Below, piece after piece: positions 8,256 through 16,552 of a DNA stretch of 64,000 nt; position 1 is the stretch's first letter; the number at the start of each line of letters is the position of its first letter. Made by a program: the position numbers and the translations under genes. This DNA is from Nonomuraea wenchangensis. GTDB taxonomy: Bacteria > Actinomycetota > Actinomycetes > Streptosporangiales > Streptosporangiaceae. The DNA is taken from positions 186,001 through 250,000 of the forward strand of contig NZ_FOHX01000001.1 of the NCBI RefSeq assembly GCF_900111685.1, given 5' to 3'. A model generated the notes under the pieces. That model was given only the letters and a program-made list of their open reading frames with translations, ran no database searches and had not been told where the DNA came from.

Positions 8256-8837
8256 TCATTTGGTCCGGTAGCGCGCGATCACGACACCGGTCGTCGCGGT
8301 GATCGCCTCCTGAAGCTCCAGGCCGGTACGTTCCCCTTCGCCGAACAGCCGCGTGCCCGAGCCGAGCACGATCGGATGGGTCAGCAGGACGTACTCCTCG
8401 ACCAGGCCCGCCGCGTGCAGGGAACGCACCAGCTCGCCGCTGCCGAGCACCCTGATCACGCCGTCGACCCGCTCCTTCAGCCCGGCGACGGCGCCGGCCG
8501 CCTCCCCGGCCAGCAGCGTGGAGTTGGGGTGGGCGAGCACGGTGTCCGGTCGGCGGGAGGCGACGTACTTGGGCGTGTTCACCAGCGTCTCGGTGAACGG
8601 GTTGGGCTCGCCGACGGAGGTCCAGTAACCCAGCACGTCGTCGTACGTCCGCCGCCCGAACAGCATCGCCGCCGCGCCGGCCTCCTCGGCGACGTACTTC
8701 CCGATCACCTGGTCGGCGTACCCGGCGCCCCAGCCGCCGTGCCGGAACCCGCCCCTCGTGTCCTCGTCCGCCCGGCCCGGCCCCTGCATGACGCCGTCCA
8801 GGCTGACGCTCACGAAAACGCTGATCGTGCCCACCAC
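8256..8837 (-). CDS. dihydrofolate reductase-family (RibD C-terminal-like) protein
   Basis: A 193-residue RibD_C/DHFR-fold protein: VFVSVSLDGVMQGP at the N-terminus, LFGRRTYDDVLGYW, and the nucleotide-binding segment VLGSGELVRSLH. Actinobacteria carry many such paralogues annotated as dihydrofolate reductase family; they bind NADPH but are seldom true folate enzymes. It heads the DHFR-like/DGPF/ECF42 operon and is likely cotranscribed with it. Substrate unknown. Confidence 0.8.
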   Translation of the reverse strand: MVGTISVFVSVSLDGVMQGPGRADEDTRGGFRHGGWGAGYADQVIGKYVAEEAGAAAMLFGRRTYDDVLGYWTSVGEPNPFTETLVNTPKYVASRRPDTVLAHPNSTLLAGEAAGAVAGLKERVDGVIRVLGSGELVRSLHAAGLVEEYVLLTHPIVLGSGTRLFGEGERTGLELQEAITATTGVVIARYRTK

Positions 8838-8957
8838 GAACTCCTCATCTCACTGACCGCCGGGGCCACGTTCCGGCCCGGCACAGTGATGACGAGCTCG
8901 ACCGGCCCGAACAGACACCGCGAGAACCAGACCTGCGAGCCCGTTACGCTGCGTCCC

Positions 8958-9458
8958 GTGAACGCCGACGAAGTCCTCGCGCTCTACCGCGGCCTCGCCG
9001 CCGAGAACGTCCCCGTCTGGATCGACGGCGGATGGTGCGTGGACGCGCTGCTCGGCAGGCAGACCCGTGAGCACGCCGACCTCGACCTCGCCGTCGCACG
9101 CGAGCACGCGCGGCGTCTCGGGGAGCTGCTGGCCCGGTGGGGGTACGCGCCGCGGCCACGGCAGGACTCGACCGACTGGAACCACGTCGTCGCGACCCCC
9201 AGCGGCGCCACGGTGGACGTCCACGTGTTCGAGTTCGACGACCAGGGCCGCAACGTCTACGGCGTCGCGTACCCCGAGGGCTCCCTGACGGGCACGGGTG
9301 TCATCGCCGGGCAGGAGGTGCGGTGCGTCGCCCCCGAGTGGATGTTCCGGTTCAAGACGGCGTACCCGCCCAAGGACAAGGATCTCGCCGACGTCCGCGC
9401 CCTCGGCGAGAAGTACGGGTTCGAGATCCCGGCCACACACCGCGGCCCACGCGGATGA
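8958..9458 (+). CDS. lincosamide/aminoglycoside nucleotidyltransferase-like protein
   Basis: A 166-residue nucleotidyltransferase of the PF10706 (aminoglycoside-2''-adenylyltransferase/LinA) type: WIDGGWCVDALLG followed by HADLDLAVAREH gives the G-G-W and D-x-D metal motif, and KTAYPPKDKDLADV is conserved near the end. Start is the GTG at 8958. Such proteins can adenylylate antibiotics, but most chromosomal actinobacterial copies are uncharacterised; resistance is possible, not shown. It converges on the MmyB-type regulator with a 1-bp gap between stops. Confidence 0.7.
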   Translation: MNADEVLALYRGLAAENVPVWIDGGWCVDALLGRQTREHADLDLAVAREHARRLGELLARWGYAPRPRQDSTDWNHVVATPSGATVDVHVFEFDDQGRNVYGVAYPEGSLTGTGVIAGQEVRCVAPEWMFRFKTAYPPKDKDLADVRALGEKYGFEIPATHRGPRG

Positions 9459-9459
9459 G

Positions 9460-10329
9460 TCACCCGGGCGGGCAGACAGGGCAGGGCCCGCTCGGCGCGG
9501 CGGGGGCAGTGTGGTCCTCGGGCAGGAGGAAGGCCAGCAGGCGGTGGTGGTCCCCCATCCGCACCGGAGCGAGCGTGGTGATGGTCAGCCGGACGTGATG
9601 GTCCTCGTCGTCCGGCCGGTCCGGGTCGGTGTGGCCGGGCTCGCGGAAGAGCATCGGCCTGGACGGGCCCTGGACCAGCAGGTCGGTGCCGCTCGCCCAG
9701 ATGCGCTCGGCGTCCGGGCTGCGCTCGCGCAGGTCGTCGACCACGGCCATGAGCTCGTGGCCGTGCCGTTCGCGCATCGCCCGGCCGCGGACCAGCGACA
9801 TCAGCGCCGTCGCCTCGCGCTCCCACTCGACCATGACGTGCTTGGAGTGCTCCTGAAGGAAGAACCAGTGCAGGATGGTGCGCTCGCCTTCGGGCACGGC
9901 GGTGAAGTCGCAGATCCACCGGGCGAAGGCGGAGTTCTGGCTCAGGACGTTCCATAATCCGTCGGTCACGTAGGCGGGGTGCGGCTCCAGGGCGTCGACC
10001 AGCCGGCGCAGGGCCGGGTCGGGTTCGGCGGCGTGGTCGGGCTCGGGCGGGGTGCCGTTCGCGAGGTACCACAGGATGCTGCGCTCGTCCTGGCTGAGCT
10101 GGAGCGCCGAGGCGATGGACTCCAGCAGCTCGGCGGTGGGGCGGTGTTCGGCGCCCTGCTCCAGCGCGCTGATCGTGCGGATCGAGTAGCCCGTGACGTA
10201 GGCCAGGTCCTCCTGGGTGAGCGAACTGCCGCGGCGGGACCGTCGCGCGGGCAGCCCCGCCTGGTCGCGGGAGATCCTGGCACGGCGCTCGCGCAGGAAC
10301 TGGCCGAGGAGCTCACGGCTGTCGTTCAG
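9460..10329 (-). CDS. MmyB-type helix-turn-helix regulator with apparent CTG start
   Basis: A 289-residue regulator: N-terminal XRE helix-turn-helix (LTQEDLAYVTGYSIRTISAL near residues 37-56) and a C-terminal MmyB ligand-binding domain (SQNSAFARWICDF, HWFFLQEHSKHVM). An in-frame TGA lies 24 bp upstream of the CTG at 10329, and the next in-frame ATG/GTG/TTG is only at 9969, after the HTH. The CTG is preceded by AAGGGGGAGA at correct spacing, so CTG is the best start. It is divergent from the DUF998 gene, its likely target. Confidence 0.75.
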   Translation of the reverse strand: MNDSRELLGQFLRERRARISRDQAGLPARRSRRGSSLTQEDLAYVTGYSIRTISALEQGAEHRPTAELLESIASALQLSQDERSILWYLANGTPPEPDHAAEPDPALRRLVDALEPHPAYVTDGLWNVLSQNSAFARWICDFTAVPEGERTILHWFFLQEHSKHVMVEWEREATALMSLVRGRAMRERHGHELMAVVDDLRERSPDAERIWASGTDLLVQGPSRPMLFREPGHTDPDRPDDEDHHVRLTITTLAPVRMGDHHRLLAFLLPEDHTAPAAPSGPCPVCPPG

Positions 10330-10366
10330 GGTCTCCCCCTTGCCGCTTCAAGCAGGAAATGACGTT

Positions 10367-10392
10367 GCCGGTAACGGTATCGCCGGTGACGG
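10367..10392. promoter_or_regulatory. direct-repeat operator candidate
   Basis: GCCGGTAACGG (10367-10377) and GCCGGTGACGG (10382-10392) are 11-mers differing at one base, with a 15-bp period, in the divergent region between the MmyB-type regulator and the DUF998 gene. Position suits autoregulation; binding is untested. Confidence 0.35.
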
Positions 10393-10451
10393 CCCGCCAG
10401 GAACTCAGTTTGCTCTGGCGCCGCGGCGACGCCGTTCCGATCATGGTCGGC

Positions 10452-11081
10452 ATGACAACTCTTGAGGCAAGAACCCGGCGACGGCCGCCGCTGCTCACCG
10501 CCGGGCTGGCGGCGGCGCCGATCTGGATCCTGCTCGCCGTGGTCCAGGCGGCCACCCGGACGGGCTTCGACCTGACCCGGCATCCGGTCAGCATGCTCTC
10601 GCTGGGCGAGCTCGGCTGGATCCAGATCTCCAGCTTCGTCGTGACCGGCGTGCTGACCCTGTGCGGCGCGGCGGGCCTGTACGCCACCGGCGCGGGCGGT
10701 GTGTGGGGGCCCCGCCTGCTCGGCGTCCAGGGCGCCGGCCTGATCGTGGCCGGCCTCTTCCCCGCCGATCCTGGCTTCGCCTTCCCTCCCGGCACGCCGG
10801 ACGTGCCCGGGACGATGAGCGCGGCCGGCGCGGTGCATCTGGCGGCGGCCAGTGCGTCGTTCCTCGCGATGATCGCGTTCTGCTTCGTCATGAGCCGGCG
10901 CTTCGGCGGCTCGTCCTGGGCCGTCGCCGGCCGCGCCGGCGGCGCGCTGCTGGCCGCCGGCCTCTGCTGGGCGATGAGCGGCGCGGCGGGCGGGCCGCTC
11001 GCCATGTTCGCCGGGGTCGTGGCGGCGTGGGCCTGGATCACGGTGACCATGGCCAAGCTGGAGCGGGCCGCTCAGGGCTGA
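10452..11081 (+). CDS. DUF998 integral membrane protein
   Basis: A 209-residue protein with about six hydrophobic helices (LAAAPIWILLAVVQA, ISSFVVTGVLTLCGAAGLY, ASASFLAMIAFCFVMS and others) and the conserved DUF998 pattern R-HPVSMLSLG-LGWIQ after the first helix. Function unknown; such genes commonly sit beside their regulator, here the divergent MmyB-type gene. I chose the ATG at 10452 directly before the basic N-terminal segment; an ATG at 10443 is also possible. The start lacks a strong ribosome-binding site. Confidence 0.75.
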   Translation: MTTLEARTRRRPPLLTAGLAAAPIWILLAVVQAATRTGFDLTRHPVSMLSLGELGWIQISSFVVTGVLTLCGAAGLYATGAGGVWGPRLLGVQGAGLIVAGLFPADPGFAFPPGTPDVPGTMSAAGAVHLAAASASFLAMIAFCFVMSRRFGGSSWAVAGRAGGALLAAGLCWAMSGAAGGPLAMFAGVVAAWAWITVTMAKLERAAQG

Positions 11082-11116
11082 CGGGCCCGCTCCCCTGTTT
11101 CCCGGAAGGAGAAGAC

Positions 11117-11410
11117 ATGTCGTTTCAGGCGTACCTGGACAACATCGAGGACAGGACGGGGCTGACGCCCCGGCAGTTCGTCGAACTCGCGAAGGAACGC
11201 GGGTTGGACAGCCCTTCGGTCAAGGCGGGCACGATCGTCGAGTGGCTCAAGCAAGACTACGGTCTCGGCCGTGGGCACGCGATGGCCCTGGTGCACGTGA
11301 TCAAGAAGGGCCCCGAGATCGGCACCAAGCATGTCGGCAGCGCGGGGACGCATCGGGACGAGTCACACCTGCTGTGGCTGGACGGAAAGGACAACCGCCC
11401 CGCGTCCTGA
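11117..11410 (+). CDS. DUF4287 domain protein
   Basis: A 97-residue protein (MSFQAYLDNIEDRTGLTPRQ) matching the DUF4287 family: a short helical domain with VEWLKQDYGLGRGHAMAL, then a flexible C-terminus. Many homologues end soon after this domain or continue into DUF5655. Strong ribosome-binding site GGAAGGAG before the ATG. It lies 35 bp after the DUF998 gene, probably in one transcript. Function unknown. Confidence 0.8.
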   Translation: MSFQAYLDNIEDRTGLTPRQFVELAKERGLDSPSVKAGTIVEWLKQDYGLGRGHAMALVHVIKKGPEIGTKHVGSAGTHRDESHLLWLDGKDNRPAS

Positions 11411-11519
11411 CCCGGAAGCGGATCTTTGTGTCAAGTCTCACATCGCGCGCATTCTACGGGTGAAGCGTCGGGAGCCGGTGATATCCATGATCGAAATGTC
11501 GGCGACCGAAAGGATTTTC

Positions 11520-11942
11520 GTGCGCATCCGTAAGCTGGCGACCCTCCTGTCCGGTGCGGCCCTGGCCGCCTCGACCACGCTGGTGGCGGGCGCCGCCCCC
11601 GCCGCCGCGGCCGGGCCCTGCGGCAGCAGCTACACCCGCGTCGGCGTCTACCCGATCAAGAGGGGGGACGGGACCCGTACGGGCACGCTGGAGGTCCACT
11701 ACAGCTCCAGCGCCGGCAAGAACTGCGCCCTGACCTACGGCTACGGCGCCTACGCCAACACCCCGAGCTGGAAGAGCGTCGTCATCTCCCGGGCCGACGG
11801 CAGCGGCCGGGATCCCGACTCCGGCACCTACACGTACTACGCCGGCCCCGTGTACGTCTCCGCGGCCGGCCAGTGCATCGACGTCCAGGGGACGGTGCCG
11901 GACTGGGTGACGCTCAAGCTCGACAACGTGCACTGCGGCTGA
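11520..11942 (+). CDS. secreted protein, possibly spore-associated protein (SapA)-like
   Basis: A 140-residue exported protein. The GTG at 11520 with AAAGGA five bases upstream gives a classic signal peptide: basic RIRK, hydrophobic LATLLSGAALAASTTLVAG, and an AAPAAAA cleavage region near residue 31. The mature part is about 110 residues, rich in Tyr, Gly and Ser with four cysteines likely forming disulfides. TYYAGPVYVSAAGQC resembles streptomycete spore-associated proteins. An ATG at 11487 would add 11 residues and spoil the signal peptide. Secretion is well supported; the SapA link is tentative. Confidence 0.7.
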   Translation: MRIRKLATLLSGAALAASTTLVAGAAPAAAAGPCGSSYTRVGVYPIKRGDGTRTGTLEVHYSSSAGKNCALTYGYGAYANTPSWKSVVISRADGSGRDPDSGTYTYYAGPVYVSAAGQCIDVQGTVPDWVTLKLDNVHCG

Positions 11943-11963
11943 GCCCCGCGCCTGTCCCCCGGC

Positions 11964-12872
11964 TCAGGCGCTCAGCGGGCCGGGGGGCAGGTGGCTGGGC
12001 CGCAGGGCCTGCCGCTGCGCCCAGGAGGCCAGCCGGCGCAGGGCGAAGTGGCCGGGGCTGCCGGGCGGCGCGGTGACGAGGATGATGACCTGTTCCTGGT
12101 CGTCCACGGTGGTCAGGGCCTGCCAGTCGAGGTCGAAGGAGCCGGCGACGGGGTGGTGCACGCGGTTGTGCCCGAACGGGTGCATGGTGACCAGGTGCTG
12201 GTTCCACCAGACGCGGAAGTCGTCGTCGCGGCGCAGCAGCTCGCCCACGAGCTCCTGCAGCCGCGGCTGGCCGGGGTAGGTGCCGGCCGCCATGCGCAGG
12301 CTGGAGACCGCTTCGCGGGCCCGGGCGGGCCAGTCGTCCTGCATCGCCCGGACCTGCGGGTCCAGGAAGATCATGCGCACGTAGTTGCGGTGCGCGGGCG
12401 GCATCGCGGCCAGGTCGCCGAGCAGGGCGGCGGCGAGCCGGTTCCAGGCCAGGATGTCCTGGTAGCGGCCCAGCACCAGAGCGGGCGTGTCGACCAGGTT
12501 GGTCAGCAACCGCACGGTCTGCTGGCTGACCCGCTGCTCGCCTTCGTCGGTCTGCTCCCCCGTGTACGGGTCGGCGAGCTGGCACAGATGCCGCTGCTGG
12601 TCGTCGTCGAGCCGCAGGGCCCGGCCGATGGCGGCCAGCACCGAACGGGAGGCGGTGCGGACCCGGCCCTGTTCCAGCCGGGTGTAGTAGTCGGTGCTGA
12701 TGCCGGCCAGCTGGGCCACTTCCTCCCGCCGCAACCCGGGGACCCGGCGCGGGTAGGCGGGCTCCGGCAGTCCGTGTTCGGCCGCGGTGACCGCGGCTCG
12801 CCGGGCGATCAGGAAATCGGCCAGCGCTCCTTTCGGTGAGGCGAGGTCGAAGGACGGGCTGTGCGCATCCAT
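11964..12872 (-). CDS. MmyB-type helix-turn-helix transcriptional regulator
   Basis: A 302-residue regulator: XRE helix-turn-helix (VPGLRREEVAQLAGISTDYY, LEQGRV) then MmyB ligand-binding domain (ALVLGRYQDILAWN, FLDPQVRAMQDDW, HHPVAGSFDLDWQAL). I chose the ATG at 12872 (MDAHSPSF); an ATG at 12890 is possible and the frame runs on much further. Such proteins usually regulate a neighbouring oxidoreductase or transporter. The upstream region holds a 10-bp palindrome TTCCTAGGAA at 12920-12929 that might be its operator. Confidence 0.8.
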   Translation of the reverse strand: MDAHSPSFDLASPKGALADFLIARRAAVTAAEHGLPEPAYPRRVPGLRREEVAQLAGISTDYYTRLEQGRVRTASRSVLAAIGRALRLDDDQQRHLCQLADPYTGEQTDEGEQRVSQQTVRLLTNLVDTPALVLGRYQDILAWNRLAAALLGDLAAMPPAHRNYVRMIFLDPQVRAMQDDWPARAREAVSSLRMAAGTYPGQPRLQELVGELLRRDDDFRVWWNQHLVTMHPFGHNRVHHPVAGSFDLDWQALTTVDDQEQVIILVTAPPGSPGHFALRRLASWAQRQALRPSHLPPGPLSA

Positions 12873-13077
12873 ATCATCCGATGATGGCATCCGAGCGGCC
12901 GAACTTCCGGGGAAAAGAATTCCTAGGAACAATTGATCCTTCCGCTTTACCGAGTCCATCGGCCACGGTAGACGGGGAAAGGGCGGCAAGCGGGACCTGC
13001 GGAACACTGGAGGGGGGCCGTGGGATCGGTTTGCCCCTTTCCTGTGGTCGGAGGGATCAAAACCTCCAATGCCGCAC

Positions 13078-13118
13078 GATTCCACCGTCCTCTCACATTG
13101 CGGGAGGACGGTGGAATC
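13078..13118. terminator. strong hairpin after PLDc_N gene
   Basis: Perfect 15-bp arms GATTCCACCGTCCTC and GAGGACGGTGGAATC with an 11-base loop, just downstream of the minus-strand gene ending at 13137. There is no T tract, common in actinobacterial terminators. The rest of 12873-13136 shows no gene. Confidence 0.6.
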
Positions 13119-13136
13119 ACAGCACAATTGTTCCGG

Positions 13137-13343
13137 TCATCTCCGCCGTCCCCACAGCAGGTACGCGACGGGCCCCACCGGCTGAACGAAGATCGCCGGC
13201 CACCACAGTGCCTTGCGGCCCCGCACATCCGCCGCGGGCCGCCGGCTGAGGTCGACCGCGGCGGCCGCGGTGAACGCGAGCTCCACGGACGCCAGCGCGA
13301 TCACCGCGCCCCGCTGCCTGCCCGACATCTCGTCCCAGCGCAT
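13137..13343 (-). CDS. small PLDc_N (cardiolipin synthase N-terminal-like) membrane protein
   Basis: A 68-residue protein with two hydrophobic segments (GAVIALASVELAFTAAAAV and ALWWPAIFVQPVGPVAYLLW) and a basic GRRR end. The pattern KALW-FVQP-GP-AYLLWGRRR is that of the PLDc_N domain, which in this form is a free-standing small membrane protein, not a phospholipase. ATG at 13343 with GAAGGGAG upstream; a GTG at 13346 is equally possible. It shares its upstream region, including a DosR-like box, with the PFL gene. Confidence 0.75.
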   Translation of the reverse strand: MRWDEMSGRQRGAVIALASVELAFTAAAAVDLSRRPAADVRGRKALWWPAIFVQPVGPVAYLLWGRRR

Positions 13344-13395
13344 CACGGGCTCCCTTCACTCGTTCGTACCGGCACCATTGTGACGGTTCACCCCA

Positions 13396-13409
13396 AGGAC
13401 GTTCGTCCC
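13396..13409 (+). promoter_or_regulatory. DosR/DevR-like box upstream of pflB
   Basis: AGGAC-GTTC-GTCCC, ending 85 bp before the pflB ATG and about 50 bp upstream of the divergent PLDc_N start. It has the 5-4-5 layout of the mycobacterial DosR core GGGAC-N4-GTCCC. Similar boxes precede other genes here (16470, 18293, 19013). Confidence 0.5.
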
Positions 13410-13494
13410 GGCCACCGGTGTCCTTGGCCCGCTGTGCCCGGCTCGCCGGCGCGGCACGGTGGGAGAGGACCCCAACCGGGACGAAGGAGTGACG

Positions 13495-15729
13495 ATGAAC
13501 GCGACGGCGGCGTGGCGTGGATTCCGCGGTGCGAACTGGCGGTCGGCCGTGGACGTGCGGGCCTTCATCCAGGCGAACTACACGCCTTACGAGGGTGACG
13601 ACCGCTTCCTGACCGGGCCGACCGAACGCACCCGCGCGGTGTGGGAGAAGGTCTCGTCCCTGTTCCCCGAGGAGCGGCGGCGCGGGATCCTCGACGCCGA
13701 CACCACCACCCCGTCCTCGATCACCTCCCACCCGCCCGGCTACATCGACCGCGACCGCGAGCTGATCGTGGGCCTGCAGACCGACGCGCCGCTGAAGCGG
13801 GCGATCATGCCCGCGGGCGGGCTGCGCATGGTGGAGACGGGCCTGGCCGCCTACGGCTACAAGCTCGACCCGGCGGTGAAGGAGATCTTCACCTCGTACC
13901 GCAAGACCCACAACGACGGCGTGTTCGACGCCTACACCCCCGAGATCCGGGCTGCGCGCCGGTCCGGCGTCATCACCGGGCTGCCGGACGCCTACGGCCG
14001 TGGCCGCATCATCGGCGACTACCGCCGCGTCCCGCTGTACGGCGTGGACCGGCTGATCGAGGCCAAGCAGGCCGAGCTGCGCTCCCTGGACGACGCGGAC
14101 GCCACGGACGCCGTGATCCGCGACCGGGAGGAGCTGTCCGAGCAGATCCGCGCCCTCGGCGAGCTGAGGACGATGGCCGCCTCCTACGGCCACGACCTGT
14201 CCCGTCCCGCCGCGACCGCGCACGAGGCGGTCCAGTGGCTCTACCTCGCCTACCTGGCCGCGATCAAGGAGCAGAACGGCGCCGCCATGTCGCTGGGCCG
14301 CACCTCCACCTTCCTGGACGTCTATCTCGAACGCGACCTCGCCGAGGGCCGCATCACCGAGGAACGCGCGCAGGAGCTCGTCGACGACTTCGTGATCAAG
14401 CTGCGGATCGTCCGCTTCCTGCGCACCCCCGAGTACGACCAGCTCTTCTCCGGCGACCCCACCTGGGTGACCGAGTCGATCGGCGGCCTCGGCGAAGACG
14501 GCCGCCCGCTGGTCACCCGGACCAGCTACCGCTTCCTGCGGACGCTGCGCAACCTCGGCCCGGCCCCCGAGCCGAACCTGACCGTCCTGTGGTCCCCCCG
14601 GCTGCCCGAGCCGTTCAAGCGCTACTGCGCCGCGCTGTCGATCGAGACCAGCGCCATCCAGTACGAGAGCGACGAGCTGACCCGCCCGCGCACCGGCGAC
14701 GACACCGCCATCGCCTGCTGCGTGTCGGCGGCCCCGGTCGGCAGGCAGATGCAGTTCTTCGGCGCCCGGGTCAACCTGGCCAAGACCCTGCTGTACGCGA
14801 TCAACGGCGGCCGCGACGAGCTCACCGGCGCCCAGGTCGGCCCCGCCCACCCGCCGCTCACCGGCGACGTCCTCGACTACGAGGAGGTCACCGAGGCGCT
14901 GGACCGGATGATGGACTGGCTCGCCCGCACCTACGTGAACGCGCTCAACATCATCCACTACATGCACGACAAATACGCCTACGAGCGGCTGGAGATGGCG
15001 CTGCACGACTACCCGGTCAAGCGCACGCTGGCCTGCGGCATCGCCGGGCTGTCCGTCGCCGCCGACAGCCTGTCGGCCATCAGGCACGCCCGCGTCGAGG
15101 TGATCCGCGACGCCACCGGCCTGGCCGTGGACTACCGGGTCACAGGCGACTACCCGGCCTACGGCAACAACGACGACCGCGCCGACGCCATCGCCGTCGG
15201 CCTGGTGCGCTCGTTCATGGCCAAGATCCGCGAGCACCGGGCGTACCGGGACGCCGAGCACACCCAGTCCGTTCTGACGATCACCTCCAACGTGGTCTAC
15301 GGCAGGCACACCGGCAACACGCCCGACGGCCGCCGGTCCGGCGAGCCGTTCGCCCCCGGCGCCAACCCGATGAACGGCCGCGACCGCCACGGCATGATCG
15401 CCTCCGCCCTGTCGGTCGCCAAGCTCCCCTACGACCAGGCACTCGACGGCATCTCCCTGACCAACACGGCCACGCCCGACGGGCTCGGCCGCACGCCGGA
15501 CGAGCGGGTCGGCAACCTGGTCGGCGTGCTGGACGGCTACTTCGACGCCGGCGGCTTCCACATGAACGTCAACGTGCTCACCCGCGCCGTCCTGCTGGAC
15601 GCCATGGAACACCCCGAGCGCCATCCGCAGCTCACCGTGCGCGTCTCCGGCTACGCGGTGAACTTCGTCCGGCTCACCCCGGACCAGCAGCGCGACGTCG
15701 TCAGCCGCACTTTCCACGGCTCGCTGTGA
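13495..15729 (+). CDS. pflB: pyruvate formate-lyase (formate C-acetyltransferase)
   Basis: A 744-residue glycyl radical enzyme converting pyruvate and CoA to acetyl-CoA and formate without oxygen. The adjacent catalytic cysteines are C408-C409 in AIACCVSAA, and the radical glycine G719 lies in [10 protein letters not shown] near the C-terminus. [11 protein letters not shown] and [11 protein letters not shown] match PFL rather than diol dehydratases or other glycyl radical enzymes. Length is close to E. coli PflB (760). The ATG at 13495 follows GAAGGAG. The activase gene lies 10 bp downstream. Oxygen sensitivity implies use under hypoxia, consistent with the DosR-like box upstream. Confidence 0.95.
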   Translation: MNATAAWRGFRGANWRSAVDVRAFIQANYTPYEGDDRFLTGPTERTRAVWEKVSSLFPEERRRGILDADTTTPSSITSHPPGYIDRDRELIVGLQTDAPLKRAIMPAGGLRMVETGLAAYGYKLDPAVKEIFTSYRKTHNDGVFDAYTPEIRAARRSGVITGLPDAYGRGRIIGDYRRVPLYGVDRLIEAKQAELRSLDDADATDAVIRDREELSEQIRALGELRTMAASYGHDLSRPAATAHEAVQWLYLAYLAAIKEQNGAAMSLGRTSTFLDVYLERDLAEGRITEERAQELVDDFVIKLRIVRFLRTPEYDQLFSGDPTWVTESIGGLGEDGRPLVTRTSYRFLRTLRNLGPAPEPNLTVLWSPRLPEPFKRYCAALSIETSAIQYESDELTRPRTGDDTAIACCVSAAPVGRQMQFFGARVNLAKTLLYAINGGRDELTGAQVGPAHPPLTGDVLDYEEVTEALDRMMDWLARTYVNALNIIHYMHDKYAYERLEMALHDYPVKRTLACGIAGLSVAADSLSAIRHARVEVIRDATGLAVDYRVTGDYPAYGNNDDRADAIAVGLVRSFMAKIREHRAYRDAEHTQSVLTITSNVVYGRHTGNTPDGRRSGEPFAPGANPMNGRDRHGMIASALSVAKLPYDQALDGISLTNTATPDGLGRTPDERVGNLVGVLDGYFDAGGFHMNVNVLTRAVLLDAMEHPERHPQLTVRVSGYAVNFVRLTPDQQRDVVSRTFHGSL

Positions 15730-15739
15730 ACGGCCCGAG

Positions 15740-16465
15740 ATGAACGGTTCCGTCAGCTCCTGGGACCTGTCGGTCGGCGTGGACGGCCCCGGCACCCGGT
15801 TCGTCGTCTTCACCGCGGGCTGCCCGCTGCGCTGCCGCTACTGCCAGAACCCGGAGACCTGGCGGATGCGCGACGGCCGCCAGGTCCCCGCGGACGAGAT
15901 CATGGCCGAGATCGGCAAGTACCGGCGCTTCATCTCCGTCGCGGGCGGCGGGGTGACTGTCAGCGGCGGCGAGCCGCTGCTGCAGCCGCGCTTCACCGCC
16001 GAGCTGCTGCGCCGCTGCCACGACGACGGCCTGCACACCGCGCTCGACACCTCCGGACTGCTCGGCGTACGCGCCACCGACGCGATGCTGGCCGACACCG
16101 ACCTGGTGCTGCTCGACATCAAGTCCTTCGACCCGGCCACCTACCGGCGCGTGACGGGCGGGCCGGTAGAGCCGACGCTGCGCTTCGCCCGCCGCCTCGC
16201 CGACCTGGGACGGCCCACCTGGGTGCGGTTCGTCCTGGTCCCCGGCCTCACCGACGCGCCCGCGAACGTGGACGCGCTGGCCGCCTTCGTGGCGGGCCTG
16301 GGCAACGTCGAACGCGTCGACGTCCTGCCCTTCCACCGCATGGCCACCGGCAAGTACGACCGCCTCGGCCTGCGTTTCCCCCTCGCCGACGTCGAGCCGC
16401 CGGGCCAGGAGCAGCTCGACCGCGTGCACGCCCGGTTCCGCGCGCACGGCGTGGTCTCGGTCTGA
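15740..16465 (+). CDS. pflA: pyruvate formate-lyase activating enzyme
   Basis: A 241-residue radical SAM enzyme that installs the glycyl radical on PflB. The 4Fe-4S cluster motif C28-x3-C32-x2-C35 lies in TAGCPLRCRYCQNPETW; the SAM-binding glycines appear as GGGVTVSGGEPLLQ. Other typical parts are LDTSGLLG and LLDIKSFDP. Length matches E. coli PflA. It follows pflB by 10 bp in the same operon. The electron donor (flavodoxin or ferredoxin) is not encoded nearby. Confidence 0.95.
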   Translation: MNGSVSSWDLSVGVDGPGTRFVVFTAGCPLRCRYCQNPETWRMRDGRQVPADEIMAEIGKYRRFISVAGGGVTVSGGEPLLQPRFTAELLRRCHDDGLHTALDTSGLLGVRATDAMLADTDLVLLDIKSFDPATYRRVTGGPVEPTLRFARRLADLGRPTWVRFVLVPGLTDAPANVDALAAFVAGLGNVERVDVLPFHRMATGKYDRLGLRFPLADVEPPGQEQLDRVHARFRAHGVVSV

Positions 16466-16469
16466 GCAG

Positions 16470-16483
16470 GGGACCTTCGGCCC
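16470..16483 (+). promoter_or_regulatory. DosR/DevR-like box upstream of nitroreductase
   Basis: GGGAC-CTTC-GGCCC, 69 bp before the nitroreductase ATG and immediately after pflA. It gives the nitroreductase gene its own candidate regulatory site. Same 5-4-5 layout as the boxes at 13396, 18293 and 19013. Confidence 0.5.
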
Positions 16484-16552
16484 CGGGACAGGGGCCGCAC
16501 GGCACTCACCGCCGCCGGCCGGATGCGGGAGCGTCGTCGTAGGAGGTGCGCC

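Noticed and set aside
9979..10362. A plus-strand frame over the start of the MmyB-type regulator
   Set aside because: It is antisense to the HTH region and lacks any recognisable domain; the minus-strand reading from the CTG at 10329 gives a full HTH and MmyB protein.
13418..13430. A second DosR-like site GGTGTCCTTGGCC before pflB
   Set aside because: Only one half matches the box pattern; not counted among the four sites.
13117..15813. An 898-codon open frame on the minus strand over pflB and pflA
   Set aside because: It lies antisense to two genes with clear catalytic motifs, has low-complexity Val/Gly/Arg-rich composition, and matches nothing; a by-product of high GC content.
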